In this document: positions 23,350 to 35,179 of the stretch, piece after piece
Numbering within the stretch: position 1 is the first letter of the stretch
How the letters are laid out: each line of letters opens with the position of its first letter
DNA from: Ichthyophis bannanicus
Taxonomy: Eukaryota; Chordata; Amphibia; Gymnophiona; Ichthyophiidae
DNA length: 64,000 bases
Direction of reading: 5' to 3'
NCBI GenBank assembly: GCA_033557465.1
Contig: CM066035.1
Span: forward strand, 908,331,309-908,395,308
The notes under the pieces: model-generated
The model's database searches: none
What the model saw: only the letters and a program-made list of their open reading frames with translations
What the model was told of the DNA's origin: nothing
Made by a program: the position numbers and the translations under genes

Positions 23350-24286
23350 AGGTAATGGTAATGTAGCATCGGTAACATTAACATGCGGTAACATTAACTA
23401 ATTTAATGTTAATGCGCGGTAATGTTACCAGCAGCAGTAAATGTCCCAGAGAGTGGAGAGAAGGTGGAGAGTAGGGGTCAATGGATTACTGGGTGTATAC
23501 ATGTTTCAGACAATGTGTGGTCACACCCTGCACTACCTTACCTAGTAAAGGGTGTTCTTTAATTGGGTTTATGAACAGTTTAGCATGTATCCTGGGGAAG
23601 GTCTGTAGACCCTTGTTAGAGTGGTCCCCAGATGTGCACTGCTTGCCCCATTACAGGCATTGTGGTTCCTGTGTGACCTTTGGGATACCTGCTGGGTATG
23701 TGCCTCCTGGATGGGACACTGTGGAACACAGACTACTGGGCATGTTTGACCTTGGTCAGACACTGTCTTGCTGATTTCCAGTTTCTGTGTTCCTATGTGC
23801 CACCTAGGCGACAGCCTAGTCCACCCTGTGCTCCAGCTACCCCCACTGCATGTCCCACCTGCAGCCCCCTTTTCCCCATTTGCACCATCACCATAGTGTT
23901 CTTTCATACTTGGGCACTATGTTGTTGCTGCAAATGGAGAACTACTATCACTTATCTTGGGCTCCCAGTTTGTGCTGTACATTGCTGACACTGAAATGGT
24001 CTCTCTCTCCTTTAAAAGTGCATTTACAGACAGGTTTTCACTGGCGGTAAAGTCCTGGTGTTACTGTTCCAGTGTTAGTGTAGCAGGGGCTTCTACCCGC
24101 CCACTCCTCGCCCATTGACTCCTACTCTCCGCCTTCTCTCCACCCTTTGGGAAATTTACTACTGCCGGTAACATTACCGCACATTAATGTTACATTAGGT
24201 AACGTTACCGTGCGTTAATGTTACATTAGGAAACGTTATTGCACGTTAATGTTACCGATGCTACATTACCGCGGTTTAATAAACAT
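23350..24286 (-). mobile_element. Family P fragment, copy P6
   Basis: Both borders are 'ggtaatgttacc/aacgttaccg' alternating repeats, and the right border ends 'gcggtttaataaacatg', the P terminus. The middle matches the part of P5 around 49270-49760 in reverse. It is a short, internally deleted copy of about 0.94 kb. Confidence 0.65.
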
Positions 24287-24289
24287 GGA

Positions 24290-24430
24290 TTTTTCTAATG
24301 GAGGGTTAAGTGACTTGCCCAAGGCCACAAGGAGTACTAGTAGGAATCAATCGCTGGTCTCTTAGGCTCCAAGCCATTGCTCTAACCAATAGGATACTCC
24401 TAACCATTAGGATACTCCTCCACTCCAATT
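24290..24430 (-). mobile_element. SINE fragment
   Basis: Reverse SINE with 'gttaagtgacttgcccaagg' and a degenerate head with duplicated 'ggatactcctaaccattagg' text. The 3' tail is missing. Confidence 0.7.
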
Positions 24431-24884
24431 TGAGTGGTAAGCTGCCATATTGAGAAAGACTGCTGAAAAGGTAGCCAAGTGAGGCCACAATGGCTACTCA
24501 TAATTAGCCCCACGATGAGTGACATGACCTCAGAGCTTCTTGTAGAATGAGTAGTACCAGTGACCGCGATGGATGAACATTCAGTTTGTTGGCCGAATTA
24601 CTCAGCATCCTGTGGAACTGGTTCCTTAAATGTATCCAAATTCAATCATTTGTGTAGGTAACAGTTTGGTCACATCCAAGACCATGCCTATCTATGCTTC
24701 AGTGGGACAAGTGAGGGTGAGATTTCCTTCCATCAGTAGAACATGCTACCAGGCACTAATGTGCATTATTTACTGCAGGTCCCATTTTATGCATGAGGGA
24801 ACTACTTACCAATAGCATGCACTAACTGCATGAATGCACACTAACCTGATAGCGCATGGGAGTAAATCCAGCCCTAAATGTTAA
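24431..24884. other. No gene seen
   Basis: Unassigned; the 24740-24860 part has alternating 'gcactaa' words like MITE subterminal sequence. Confidence 0.35.
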
Positions 24885-25085
24885 CCAGATTTATTTATTT
24901 ATATTATTTCTGTAGCGCGCTTTTTACAATCAGCGCGGTTTACAGGCAACAATAAGTTGTACAGCACAGCAGAACAATGCAGTGTACATTACAGATAACA
25001 GGTTTTTACAACTTGGATTTAACAGGGGTAACTATATACAACTATAAACAACTCTATACATTTGATCACTAAACACCTTACTAAT
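24885..25085 (-). mobile_element. LINE 3' end fragment
   Basis: Reverse tail: 'atttatttatattatttctg', then 'cagcgcggtttacaggcaac' and about 130 bases of 3' UTR. 5'-truncated, as is usual for LINE insertions. Confidence 0.65.
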
Positions 25086-25309
25086 TACATTCAATCAGTA
25101 TTCAAAGGGATTTAGATGTTCATCAGTGCTAGAGGGCATCAGTGCCATTTTGAAGAGTAACTGTGGGCAAAGCAGGAACAAGTGGGCCTTACTCCTGCTT
25201 TAGCTGGACACCAATGACCCTGGTAAGCCTGACAGTGTTAATCGGAGGATGGGGGGCCTAGACACTCAGGGGGCAGAGGCTTTCAAAGGTGGGAGCACTG
25301 TTTGAATTT

Positions 25310-25500
25310 GTGGTTGGGAGGGCTTTCGCCTGGAGGGGAGGTCAGGCTGATGCTTGTGCGGATCGATGTGATGCTTCGAGGGGTTGGGAGTGGGGATTGA
25401 TCTGCTGCTTCGGGGGGGGGGGGGGTGTCAATCTGAAGCTACAAAGGGTGTGGGAGGAAGGCATTGATCTGATGCTTGGGGAAGTGTGTCCATACCAGGT
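25310..25500. repeat. G-rich minisatellite
   Basis: Four or five degenerate units built on 'gattgatctgatgcttgggg' with variable G runs, including a run of 12-13 Gs near 25410. Confidence 0.6.
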
Positions 25501-25720
25501 CAGGGGCAGACAGGGAGGTCCTGGAGTCTGGGGTGGGGGGCAGCTGACATCGACCCATGTGAGCAGGTGTAAATGCCAATGTCTACCAATTTTGTTCCAG
25601 ACTTGGATTCCCTTTAGAAAATGGGGAATCTATATCAGCCCTGCCCTACCACTCCTACTCTCTGCCTCCAGCAATCCCTCTGGCTGGACAGACATGGTGA
25701 GCATTCTCACGTCTACCAAA

Positions 25721-26532
25721 AGCAGTTTCTGAGATGGCATTGAGACTTGTATTTCAATCACATGTCTCACTGCTGCTTTATGTACATTGAAATGTTTCTA
25801 AAATAACCCCCATAGTCAGTAAAGACATAGGGATATGTTTACTAAACCGTCTTAATGTTACCGGCGCTAGTTGCAGCGATAATGTGAAGGATGCCATATA
25901 AGGTAGTGGGCGTTCCAGAGGAAAGGTTGCAAGGAATCGGTATCACGCGATAGTGGGCGCCATGGCACATTAACGCGCATTAACCCTAAGTTCATGCCAG
26001 TGCAGCATTAGCAGCTCTAAAGATGTAGCCCACTGGTTACTGCAATGACTGCAGAGGCAGAGGTCATGGTGTTCAATTCCGTAGTGGTGTTACGTAAGAA
26101 GGCTGTCTGAGGCATTATCTTCTAATTTAGAGCAGTGCTCTCTGAGGCATTTCCTTTTTGTAATTTAAATCAGTGCTGCCAGCAAAAAGACCATCACAGT
26201 GCCGTAACCTAAGGTGCCGAATAAGGCGCCCTATAAGGCAATCCAGAGGCACATTATAAAGTGCCCTGTCCGCGTTATAGGGTGCTGTATAGGGCGCCTT
26301 ATTCGGCACCTTAGGTTACGGCACTGTGAGGGTCTTTTTGCTGGCAGCACTGATTTAAATTACAAAAAGGAAATGCCTCAGACAGCACTGCTCTAAATTA
26401 AGATGGTTTAGTAAACATACCCCTATGTCTTTACTGACTATGGGGGTTATTTTAGAAACAGTTCAATGTACATAAAGCAGCAGTGAGACATTTGATTGAA
26501 GTACAAGTCTCAATGCCATCTCAGAAACTGCT
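25721..26532. repeat. Large palindrome around a short P derivative (P7)
   Basis: Outer arms of about 125 bases (25721-25845 and 26408-26532) are inverted copies at roughly 95% identity and include flanking, non-P sequence ('gagatggcattgagacttgt' and its inverse). Inside lies a P derivative (25829-26424): a P right end reversed, a tRNA-like module at 26021-26090, and a hairpin core (26115-26400). The right arm ends at the truncation edge of P2. Confidence 0.85.
26115..26400. repeat. Near-perfect hairpin core of P7
   Basis: Arms of about 115 bases with only a handful of mismatches. The inner part is built from 'aaggtgccgaataaggcgcc' and its inverse, the outer part from 'ttaaatcagtgctgccagca' and its inverse, with a loop of about 45 bases. 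Confidence 0.9.
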
Positions 26533-28180
26533 AATTGCAGACAGTCTGCTAGCTAGTACATAGTGCATGTTCCTAAAGGAACTGCATGCACTCAAAACTG
26601 GGATGAAAACACACACACCAAGCAGATATGTCCGTGATTGGGCCACAGGAAAGAGAACCCATAAATATCACTTGAGAGAAAAACTGTATTGCACTATGGT
26701 GGAACCTAGCCATGCCAATGTCACTGCTCTGTCAGGGTGAGAGTGACCTCCCAGCATGACATGCTGTGGCCACCCTGTCTGTGCAGGTAGTGGTCGGGCA
26801 CTACAGCCATTGCCCTATGCCCTGTGCAGATGCATCCTGCCCAGGTCACCCTGTCCGGGCCATACCCACAGTACCTTGCTCCTCATTATGCACAATGGCA
26901 GGCTGACACTGGAAACAGTGCAAGCAGTGTGGGCTCTGTAAGGTGTAGGCAGCCACAACACACTGGATAGACATACACACACTCCCACACCTATGCCAGC
27001 ATTGTGTAAATCTAGAAGTTTGTGGAAGCCCTGGCCGCCACACCAGTCCTGGGCACAGTGTGGGCATTGCTATGGTACGCAATACTGGTGGGGTCACTCC
27101 CAGGGGCAGTAAACAATGTCAGAAGCAAAAACTGAAACACACTTCACAGATATCAGAAAGATTGCTATGATGCATCTCTGTCAACAAAGCGTGCTTAACC
27201 TAGGATTTGTTATCTGACATTAATCATAGCAACCTTTTGATATATGTGGACTTGTGACCTTCTGCCCCTGAACACACTGGCTGTGTGTACTGCACCAAAC
27301 TGTCGCCACAGAGGCAGATCATTCCCTGGGGATACCATGACAGTTTGTCAGACAGACCTTGTCTGTTGCAGTGCACAGCACACACCTAAACGGGGCTTGG
27401 CCATGGTCTGCTGTGGGCAGATGACACTGCCCCCTCTGCCACCAGCACCCCTCTGCCACCATTCTGACATGCCCTTGTGCCGGTGGTGCTGGTGGTACAC
27501 AGTACCAGGCCATCCAGTGTGCCGGTAGGCGGCTGCCTATGGTGCATGATATGGGGTAGGGATGCCTGCATAGACATCCATGCTTCCCCCTGGCACTGCC
27601 TGCCATTGTTATGTGCCCTTTGGGGTACTTGCTGGGTACTGTCCCCTGGGACACTGTGGGACACACACTCGGGGACATGTTTGCCCTTAGTCAGTTGCTG
27701 TCTTGCTGGTTTTCCGTTTCTAAATTCCTATGTGTCACCTAGGCATCTAATTAGTCCACCCTGTGCCACAGCTGCTCTACTGCATGTCCCGCCTGCAGCC
27801 CCCTGTACCCCATTTGCAGCCTTACCATAGTGCCCTCTCGTACTTGGGCACTATGATGTTGCTGCATATGTATCACTACTATCACATTTTTTGGTTCCCT
27901 GCCTTTGCTGCACATTGCTGACTGAAATTGTCTCTCTCCCCTGCAAATGTGCCTCTAGCGCTAGGATTTCACTGGCGCTAATTTTCAGAGCTTCATTTCA
28001 CAGCGTTAGTATGCATAGAGCCTCTCCCCGCCCACTCTCTGCCCATTGACCCCTTCTCTCCGCCCCTGGGGAGCCTTACTCCGCCCTCTGGGAAGCCTAA
28101 CTCCACCCTCTGCGCACCGTAATGCCACCGCAGACATTATTGCAGCCGCTCCGTTAGCGCCGTTTAGAAAACATACCCCA
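26533..28180 (-). mobile_element. Family P truncated copy P2
   Basis: Reverse-oriented P. Its terminus '...tttagaaaacatacccc' is at 28180 and the sequence parallels P3 28389-30465 plus 35967-36060 before stopping at 26533. It lacks the hAT MITE that P1, P3 and P4 carry. The tRNA-like block ('ccttctgcccctgaacacac') is near 27255-27310. Confidence 0.75.
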
Positions 28181-29482
28181 TAGCTTAGCTACAGACCTTT
28201 GTGTTAGAGTTTTAATTAAAGTTAGAATATAGCTTTGCAACTTTGTGTTAGAGTTTTATCAAAAACATTCAGTTTACTAAAATCAGTTAGGACATAACTT
28301 AACAGCCAAACTTTCTGTTCATGTGTATTTCCCACCCAACCACCAACCCCTTGCTCAATCTTTGATTTATAGACTGTTAGGCCAACTTAGGGGTATGTTT
28401 ACGAAACCGTCTTAACGTCACAGCGGTGTTATTATCACACGATAAGTGATGCTGTGAAATCCGGGTCTGAAGGGTGGAGTAAGGCTTCCCAGAGGGCGGA
28501 GAGAAGGGGTCAATGGGCGGAGAGTGGGAGGGGAGAGGCTCCAGGCACACTAACGCTGTGAAATCCGGGTCTGAACACTAATGTCAGTGAAACCCTCGCG
28601 TCCCCCTACAAAGTGAAGGATCCCACATTGAAATAGTGCTGATCAGGGCTTCTGTCGTTTAGATTGGGCAGGTTTGTTATAGCGTGCACATGTGCAGCAA
28701 CAGCAGAGTGGGCATGTAGGCAAGGGAAACTGTACTGATGCTGTAAATGGGATACAGGGGGCTGCAGGCGGCACATGCTGTGGTCCAGCTGGGGCACAGT
28801 AAGGGCTAGGTAGATGCCTAGGTGGCACATAGGAATGCCAAAAGTGTAAAGCAGCAAGACAGCAACTGATGAGGGTCCAACATGGGCATAAGTGTGTGTG
28901 CCACAGTGTCACAGGGGAGATTACCCAGCAGGTACCCCCAAGGGCACATAACATTGGCACTAGGGCGGGGGGGGGGGGGGAAGCACGCATGTCCATGTAG
29001 GCACCCCTATCTGAAAACCCACACCATAGGCAGCTGCCTACCGGCATATTGGATGGCCTGGGACTGCGCACCACAAGCACCACCGGCATAATGGCATGGC
29101 AGCATGGTGGCGGAGGGGTGCTGGTTGCAGAGGGGGCAGTGGCATCTGCCCACAGCAGACCATGGCCTAGCCCCGTTTAGGTGGGTGCCATGCAATGTAA
29201 CAGACAGGGTCTGTCTGACGAACAGTCATGGTATCCCCAGGGAATATTCTGCCCCTGTGGCAACAGTGTGGTGCAGTACACACAGCCAGTGTGTTCAGGA
29301 GCAGAAGGTCACAAGTTCAAGTCCAAACTGTGGCTCCTGCCAACCCTTTCCCCATCTTTTACCCAGTACTAAACTGTGGTAATAAAGACGGAACCTTTAT
29401 TGCAGATAAAATAAACATGCCTGAAACGCCTATATTTTACCCTACAGAGCACAGACACCATAAACATGTGCAATCCCTAGAG

Positions 29483-29674
29483 CAGAGTTTCCCAACTGCA
29501 GTCCTGGAGGACCAAACACCATTCAGGTTTCATACTGTCCCTAATAAATATGCCTGTGCTGCATTAGTATGCACCGCCCCATTGTATGCAAATGTATCTC
29601 ATGCATATTCATTAGAGACAGCATGAAAACCTGAACAGTGTTTGGCCCACCTGGACCGGAGTTGGGAATCTCTG
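29483..29674. mobile_element. hAT MITE with perfect TSD inside P3
   Basis: A 192-base palindromic element starting 'cagagtttcccaactgcag' and ending in the inverse type 'gttgggaatctctg'. Identical 8-base duplications CCCTAGAG flank it (29475-29482 and 29675-29682), marking it as hAT. Confidence 0.9.
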
Positions 29675-30716
29675 CCCTAGAGCAGCGGCCAACAGGGGCA
29701 TAAACACCCACACCCACATCCTCCACTATCCAAAGCCTCATGGAGAGTCAGGCTGTTGGGTCCTGCATGCAGCAGCATCTCCCAATACTAGCACTTGCAT
29801 ACCTTAGCAATGCCCCCTAAACCTGGGAATACTTTACACATGTATCAAATGGTTGCTATGATTAATGGCAGATAGCAATTCCTAAGTTAAGCACAATTTG
29901 CTGATAGAGCTGCATCATAGCAACCTTTCTGATATCTGTGGAGTGTGTTTCAGTTTTGGTTTCTGACAGTGTTTACCACCCCAGGGAGTGAGCCCAACAG
30001 TATTGTGTACCATAGCCATGCCTGCACTGTGCCCAGGACTGGTGTGGTGGCCAGAGCTGCCAAAAGCCGCTATATTTGCACAATGCTGGCATAGGTGTGG
30101 GAGTGTGTGTCTGTCTATCCAGTGTGTTGTGGCTGCCTACACCTTACTGAGCCCACACTGCTTGCACTCTTTCCAGTGTAAGCCTGCCAATGTGCATAAT
30201 GAGAGCAAGGTACTGTGGGTATGGCCCGGACAGGGTGGCCTGGGCAGGATGCATCTGCACAGGGTATAGGGCAATGGCTGGGACATTGAAGTACCCGGCC
30301 ACCACCTGCATGGTCAGGGTGGCCACAGCATGTGCTGCTGGGAGGTCACTCTCACCCTGACAGAGCAGTGACCACGGCATGGCTAGGTTTCCCCATAGTG
30401 CTATACAGCTTTTTTTCCTCAAGTGATGTTTATGCGTTCTCTTTTCTGGGGACCAGTCACTGACTCACAGGTCTGCAAAAAATGTTTTTTCGAGAGCTGT
30501 TTTGGTTATTCCATGTAATCTTTATGTTTTTTAGTGCGCTGAATCCGAAAATGGCCTCCATTTTGTCATAGGACATCACGTTTCCTGACAATTTAGGTAA
30601 CTATGTTAAATAAGGCAATACCTCAAAATAAATGGAAATAGACATAAAATTAAAGTTTTCTCACAATATTTTCATGAAAATCCTTTTTTGAACTGAAATG
30701 AGCTCACCTACACACA

Positions 30717-32380
30717 CTAAACTCGATTCTTCTTCCTTGTGAGGCTCCTCTTGGTGCATTTACGCTTGTGAGTAGCATCTGGAATGTCTCTCTGAAGCAT
30801 CCAACAGTAGTCTGCCATCATTGTAATGCTCCATTTTCCCTGATATCTCCTTTCCATCTCTTTAATGTCTTGGTGGAATCGTTCACCTTGTTCCTCACTC
30901 ACAGCTCCCAAATTTTCAGGAAAGTAGTCAAGGTGGGACTGGAGGAAATGCACTTTCAAACTCATCAGGCAACCTAAAGCTTGAAATGCTTTCAGCATTC
31001 GTCCAACGATCTTTTTGTAGTGAGGATCTTTGTTATTGCCTAAAAATTTCTGTACGACTTCTTTAAATGCAATCCACCCTTCTTTTTGAGGATCCGTCAT
31101 GGTACTGACAAACTCTTGATCAACTATAAGCCTTCTAATGTCTGGTGCGACGAACACACCTTCCTTCAATTTTGCCTCCGACAGGCCTGGAAACTTGGTG
31201 ACCAAGTATTTGAAGCATTCTCCATCTCTTGGAAGTGATTTTACGAATTGCTTCATCAATCCCAATTTTATGTGGAGAGGTGGTAAAAGAACTTTATGGG
31301 AAGGTACCAAAGTTTCTCGGAGGACATTTTTTTCACCGACTGTTAGCACCCTCGACTGCCAACTCTTCTTAGCCCAGTGATTTTGTCGGTCTCGACTGTC
31401 CCATAGACACAGAAAACAAGGATATTTGGAATACCCAGCTTGTTGCCCGAGCAGTATGCACAAGACCTTCAAGTCCCCACACACTTGCCAACCATGGTCT
31501 TCATATTTAAGTTTACAAAGAACCAATTCCAAGTTCTCGTAGGTTTCCTTCAAGTGTACGGAATGACCTACAGGTATGGAAGCGTAAAAACCGTTGTGGA
31601 GTAAAACTGCTTTGAGACTTCTTTTTGAAGAATCTATATAAAGACGCCATTGCTCTGAATCATATTGGATTTTAAATTGACCCATCAGACCTTTGACATC
31701 GATGCAATAAACCAACTTGTCTTCCTGGGCGAAGTAAGGAACAAACCCCTTTTCACGATGTCTGAACCATGAAGACGACACTCCTGGCAACAATAAATTC
31801 CTGCTTTTCAGCCTTGATCCAAGTAACCCAGTGGCATCTTTACCAAATCATTCATCTCCTCCTGAGAAAACAATTTTGGTCTTGTATCATCTTCAAAGTC
31901 AGAACTTGATTTGTCATCTGGTTCAGGTATGACTTCACCTTCATCGGAGCTAGGTATCTCTTCCAAGGTAGCAGGGGGCTTGGGTACTGGTATATCTGTG
32001 CCATGGGGGATGGGACGAATTGCCAAGTGAAGATTGGGGTATGAAATGGAATGCTTCCATTTGGAATTAAACCCTTTCACATTGCATAAACAAAAGTAAC
32101 AGTCGTCACTATGGTTCTTTTGCTCTCGCCATACCATAGGAATCCCATAATGGAAAGATTTTTTCTTACCCTTGAACCAGTTTCGGAGGTCCTCAACACA
32201 CCGTTTGCACACTTTATGAGGCACCCAGACTTTATCTTGATCTCCAATTTTTAGTCCAAAGTATGCAAAGTATACTTTTTTCACAAAGTCTGTAATATTC
32301 TGCCATTGCTTCAACACTGTATATTCACCACAGATGAAACAGAAACTGTCTGGCGAATTAATACACTTTCGCGGAACCAT
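30717..32380 (-). pseudogene. Transposase-like protein, zinc-binding N-terminus, one frameshift
   Basis: Two frames, 32380-31808 (190 codons, first Met at 32380) and 31793-30717 (358 codons), form one protein broken by a single-base indel near 31835; the second frame is open in phase across the gap. The N-terminal part has cysteine pairs 'CFICGEY', 'HKVCKRCVEDL' and 'DDCYFCLCNV', probably zinc-binding, then an acidic stretch. The C-terminal part has 'LYIDSSKRSLKAVLLHNG', 'VCGDLKVLCILLGQQAGYSK', 'CFLCLWDSRDR' and 'GERFHQDIKEMERRYQGKW'. The two Asp in hydrophobic strands plus a later Glu could form an RNase H-like DDE site (inference). I recall similar multi-copy 'uncharacterized' proteins from arthropods and cnidarians; the superfamily name is unknown to me. 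It ends in a basic tail. Confidence 0.65.
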
Positions 32381-32395
32381 AACATAACGGTTGAA

Positions 32396-34157
32396 GAATG
32401 ACGAGCTAACACGAATTGCAATGAAAAAGTGTGAACAGCCTAGAACCAAGAACCTGATAGCAGCTAAAACCAGCCTGAAGCTAACAAACACGTCCACAAT
32501 CACAAACACAGACCTTGATTTACTTAAAGTGGAAAATGCGACCTCATCCATCTGCCTAATCTACAGACCTTCCTCACCCCACCACGAAGCTCTAGCTACA
32601 GCATTGGAAAACATCACCAATACCCAAAACAAGAAATTCCAAATCATTTTGGGAGATTTAAACTTAGCATCCATTCCCACAACCCACGCGAACACTTTCT
32701 TTGAAGCCATGGACCAGCTTGGCTACCAACAGATAGTAAGTGGCGCCACCCACGATAGGGGAAATACCCTGGATCTGGTCTTCATACCCACCATCCTCCA
32801 TCCATTTGAAGAACCAGCTATGATAAAGATAACCCAAGTCCCATGGTCTGACCACCACCAAATTGACTTCAAAATAAACCTACCAGCTATACCCAAAAAC
32901 GCAAAAGACACAAGAACATTACACACTCTCAGAAAGTTCAACAAATCCAACAAGGAGCACCTCATAACAACCATCTCATCACATATAAACCTGGATCACA
33001 CAGACCTCAATAAACTAACAAGTAGATGGAACACAGGCATACAAAGTACATCGAACCCAACATCAAAAACCTCAGAAAAGCCAAGCAAGCCCATCTCAGA
33101 ACCCTGGTACACAGAAGCTCTAACTAGAGCGAAGAGAGAGCTTCGCAGAACAGAGAGAAAATGGAGGCAAACCAAAACCTCTGAACTCAAATCCAAATAC
33201 ATGACTCTTCTTGCAAAATACAAAGATGACGTCAACGCTGCAAAGAGAAAACATCACACTAACATACTGAACAAAGCTATCAATAGACCACATGAGTTAT
33301 TTGAACTCGTCAAATCGTTAACCAAAACATCTCAAACCGACAACCAAAACAACGAAATCAAGGCACAAACCCTGGCAAACCACTACGCGAGCAAACTAAC
33401 GGCCACAAATCCGTCGCCCCGCCCAGGCAATACGCTACCTACACCCACACTCAACACTGAGTCCCACTCATCCCATGACCAGGTATGGAACAATTTCCAC
33501 AAAATCGGAAACCAGCAAATTGTTACCATAATCACAAGCATAAACAACACCACATCCCCCCTCGATCCATGCCCAGCAGCCTGGGTCAAGGCAGTGAAAC
33601 AAGACATAGCCCAATATATGTCCCACATAGTAAACCTATCCCTGCAACAAGGAATCATGCCTGCCGAACTAAAAAAATCTATTATAAGACCGATCCTGAA
33701 AAACAACTCACCCAACAGAGAAGACCCAGCATCCTACCGCCCAATATCGAGCATATCATTCCTAGCAAAAATTATAGAAAAGGCAGTCCTACTCCAACTC
33801 CAAGACCACCTGAACGACAATGCCCCCCTTGATGCCCATCAATACGGATTTAGGCAACATCATGGGGTTGAAACCCTATTACTAGTTCTGCTTAACAACT
33901 TACTCAAAGGCCTAGAAAACAAAAAGAAAATGTACATACTCATATTCATCGACATCTCAGCTGCCTTCGATAAAGTTAACCATGGAACCCTTATAGAAAG
34001 GATCAAGTCAATAGGAATATCAGGAACCCCCCTAAAATGGTTCACATCATACATCTCAAACAGAGTGCAACAGGTCCAGTACAATGGTGAAAAAGCCGAA
34101 GCATTCCCCCAAACACAAGGTATACCGCAAGGCTCTGCACTTTCAGCACTCCTATTT
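32396..34157 (+). pseudogene. LINE family A endonuclease and N-terminal RT
   Basis: An uninterrupted frame of about 585 LINE-derived codons. Endonuclease part: 'IILGDLNLAS' (the GDxN catalytic block), 'GNTLDLVF' and 'QVPWSDHH' (SDH). A basic linker 'RRTERKW' follows. Polymerase: 'IIRPILKN', 'YRPISSISFLAKI', 'HQYGFRQHHGVETLL', 'FIDISAAFDKVNH' and 'GIPQGSALSALLF', where it is broken by a 113-base insertion and runs on into foreign residues. The first part of the endonuclease is missing. Confidence 0.85.
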
Positions 34158-34270
34158 ATTTATTTATTTACATTCTCTTATATACCGCGCTATTCTGCAT
34201 CAGTGCGGTTTACATTGAACAAACTGAAATTACATTGAACAGGGCATTATAACTTGGAGATAACTATTTT
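34158..34270 (-). mobile_element. 113-base SINE/LINE tail fragment inside the LINE
   Basis: Identical in type to the 3' end of the SINE at 21446: 'tatataccgcgctattctgc', 'gcggtttacattgaac' and 'cattataacttggagataac'. A short direct repeat CTATTT (34152-34157 and 34264-34269) flanks it. The LINE reading continues in phase after removal (LLF, then NVY). Confidence 0.8.
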
Positions 34271-35179
34271 AACGTATATATGCAACCTCTATGCGAAATC
34301 TTCACTCAGCACAAAATCAACTACCATATATATGCCGACGATATTATGCTGTACACACAACTGGACACTAACAACCCGGACTACAGTCCCCTCGAAGCAT
34401 GCCTTACGGAGATGCAACACTGGCTAAAACAAAGCAGCATGACCATCAACCATAAGAAAACTGAAGTGATGTATATGTCCAGGAAAGCAAACTTTGACCC
34501 CCCAACCACAATAACCTTATGCAACAATACCTACCAAACAAAGAAAGAAATAAAATACCTTGGAGTAATTTTCGACTGCGACCTAAAAATGGAAAAACAC
34601 CTCCGCAAAACAAACAGGGCAGTTTTCCACAAACTGAGAGTCCTACAACCTATACGGAACATCATTGACCCCCATGATTTCAGGTCCGTCGCTCAAGCAC
34701 TCATCATGCCACATTTCGACTACTGCAATGCTATTCTGCAAGGACTACCTAAAAAAACACTCAACATCCTGCAAATGGCACAGAATGTAGCGGCCAGGAT
34801 CATCATGAGGAAAAACCTTACTGACCACATCACACCAGTACTAATCGAACTGCACTGGCTCCCAATTACAGCTCGCTCAAAGTACAAAATACTGACAACC
34901 ACATTCAAACTTATCCACGGCATTGCTCCATCCTTCCTCTCCACTCTAATTGCCTTGCAACCCCCCAACAGAAGCAGAAGAGCCATTAACTCCAATATCC
35001 TTCACACCCCTGCAAATATCAGATCTGCCAAAGTCACCACCACCAATAGGGCATTCGCATACACAGCACCTACACTATGGAACCAACTACCGCCCACACT
35101 AAGAGCCAGCAAAAATCTAGCAGAATTTAGAAAAAAACTCAAGACGCTCCTATTTCAAACTCATTTCAACCTGCTCTAA
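34271..35179 (+). pseudogene. LINE family A C-terminal RT with YADD
   Basis: An open frame of about 300 codons. 'YHIYADDIMLYTQL' holds the catalytic YADD (34331-34342). It is followed by 'KYLGVIFDCDL', 'HFDYCNAILQGLP', 'LHWLPITARSKYKIL' and a terminal 'APTLWNQLPPTLRAS' block, the standard L2/CR1 order. There are no internal stops. This indicates a relatively young insertion compared with the copy at 1785-7560. Confidence 0.85.

Noticed and set aside
30768..31380. Plus-strand frames opposite the transposase
   Set aside because: Shadows of the conserved minus-strand transposase frame.
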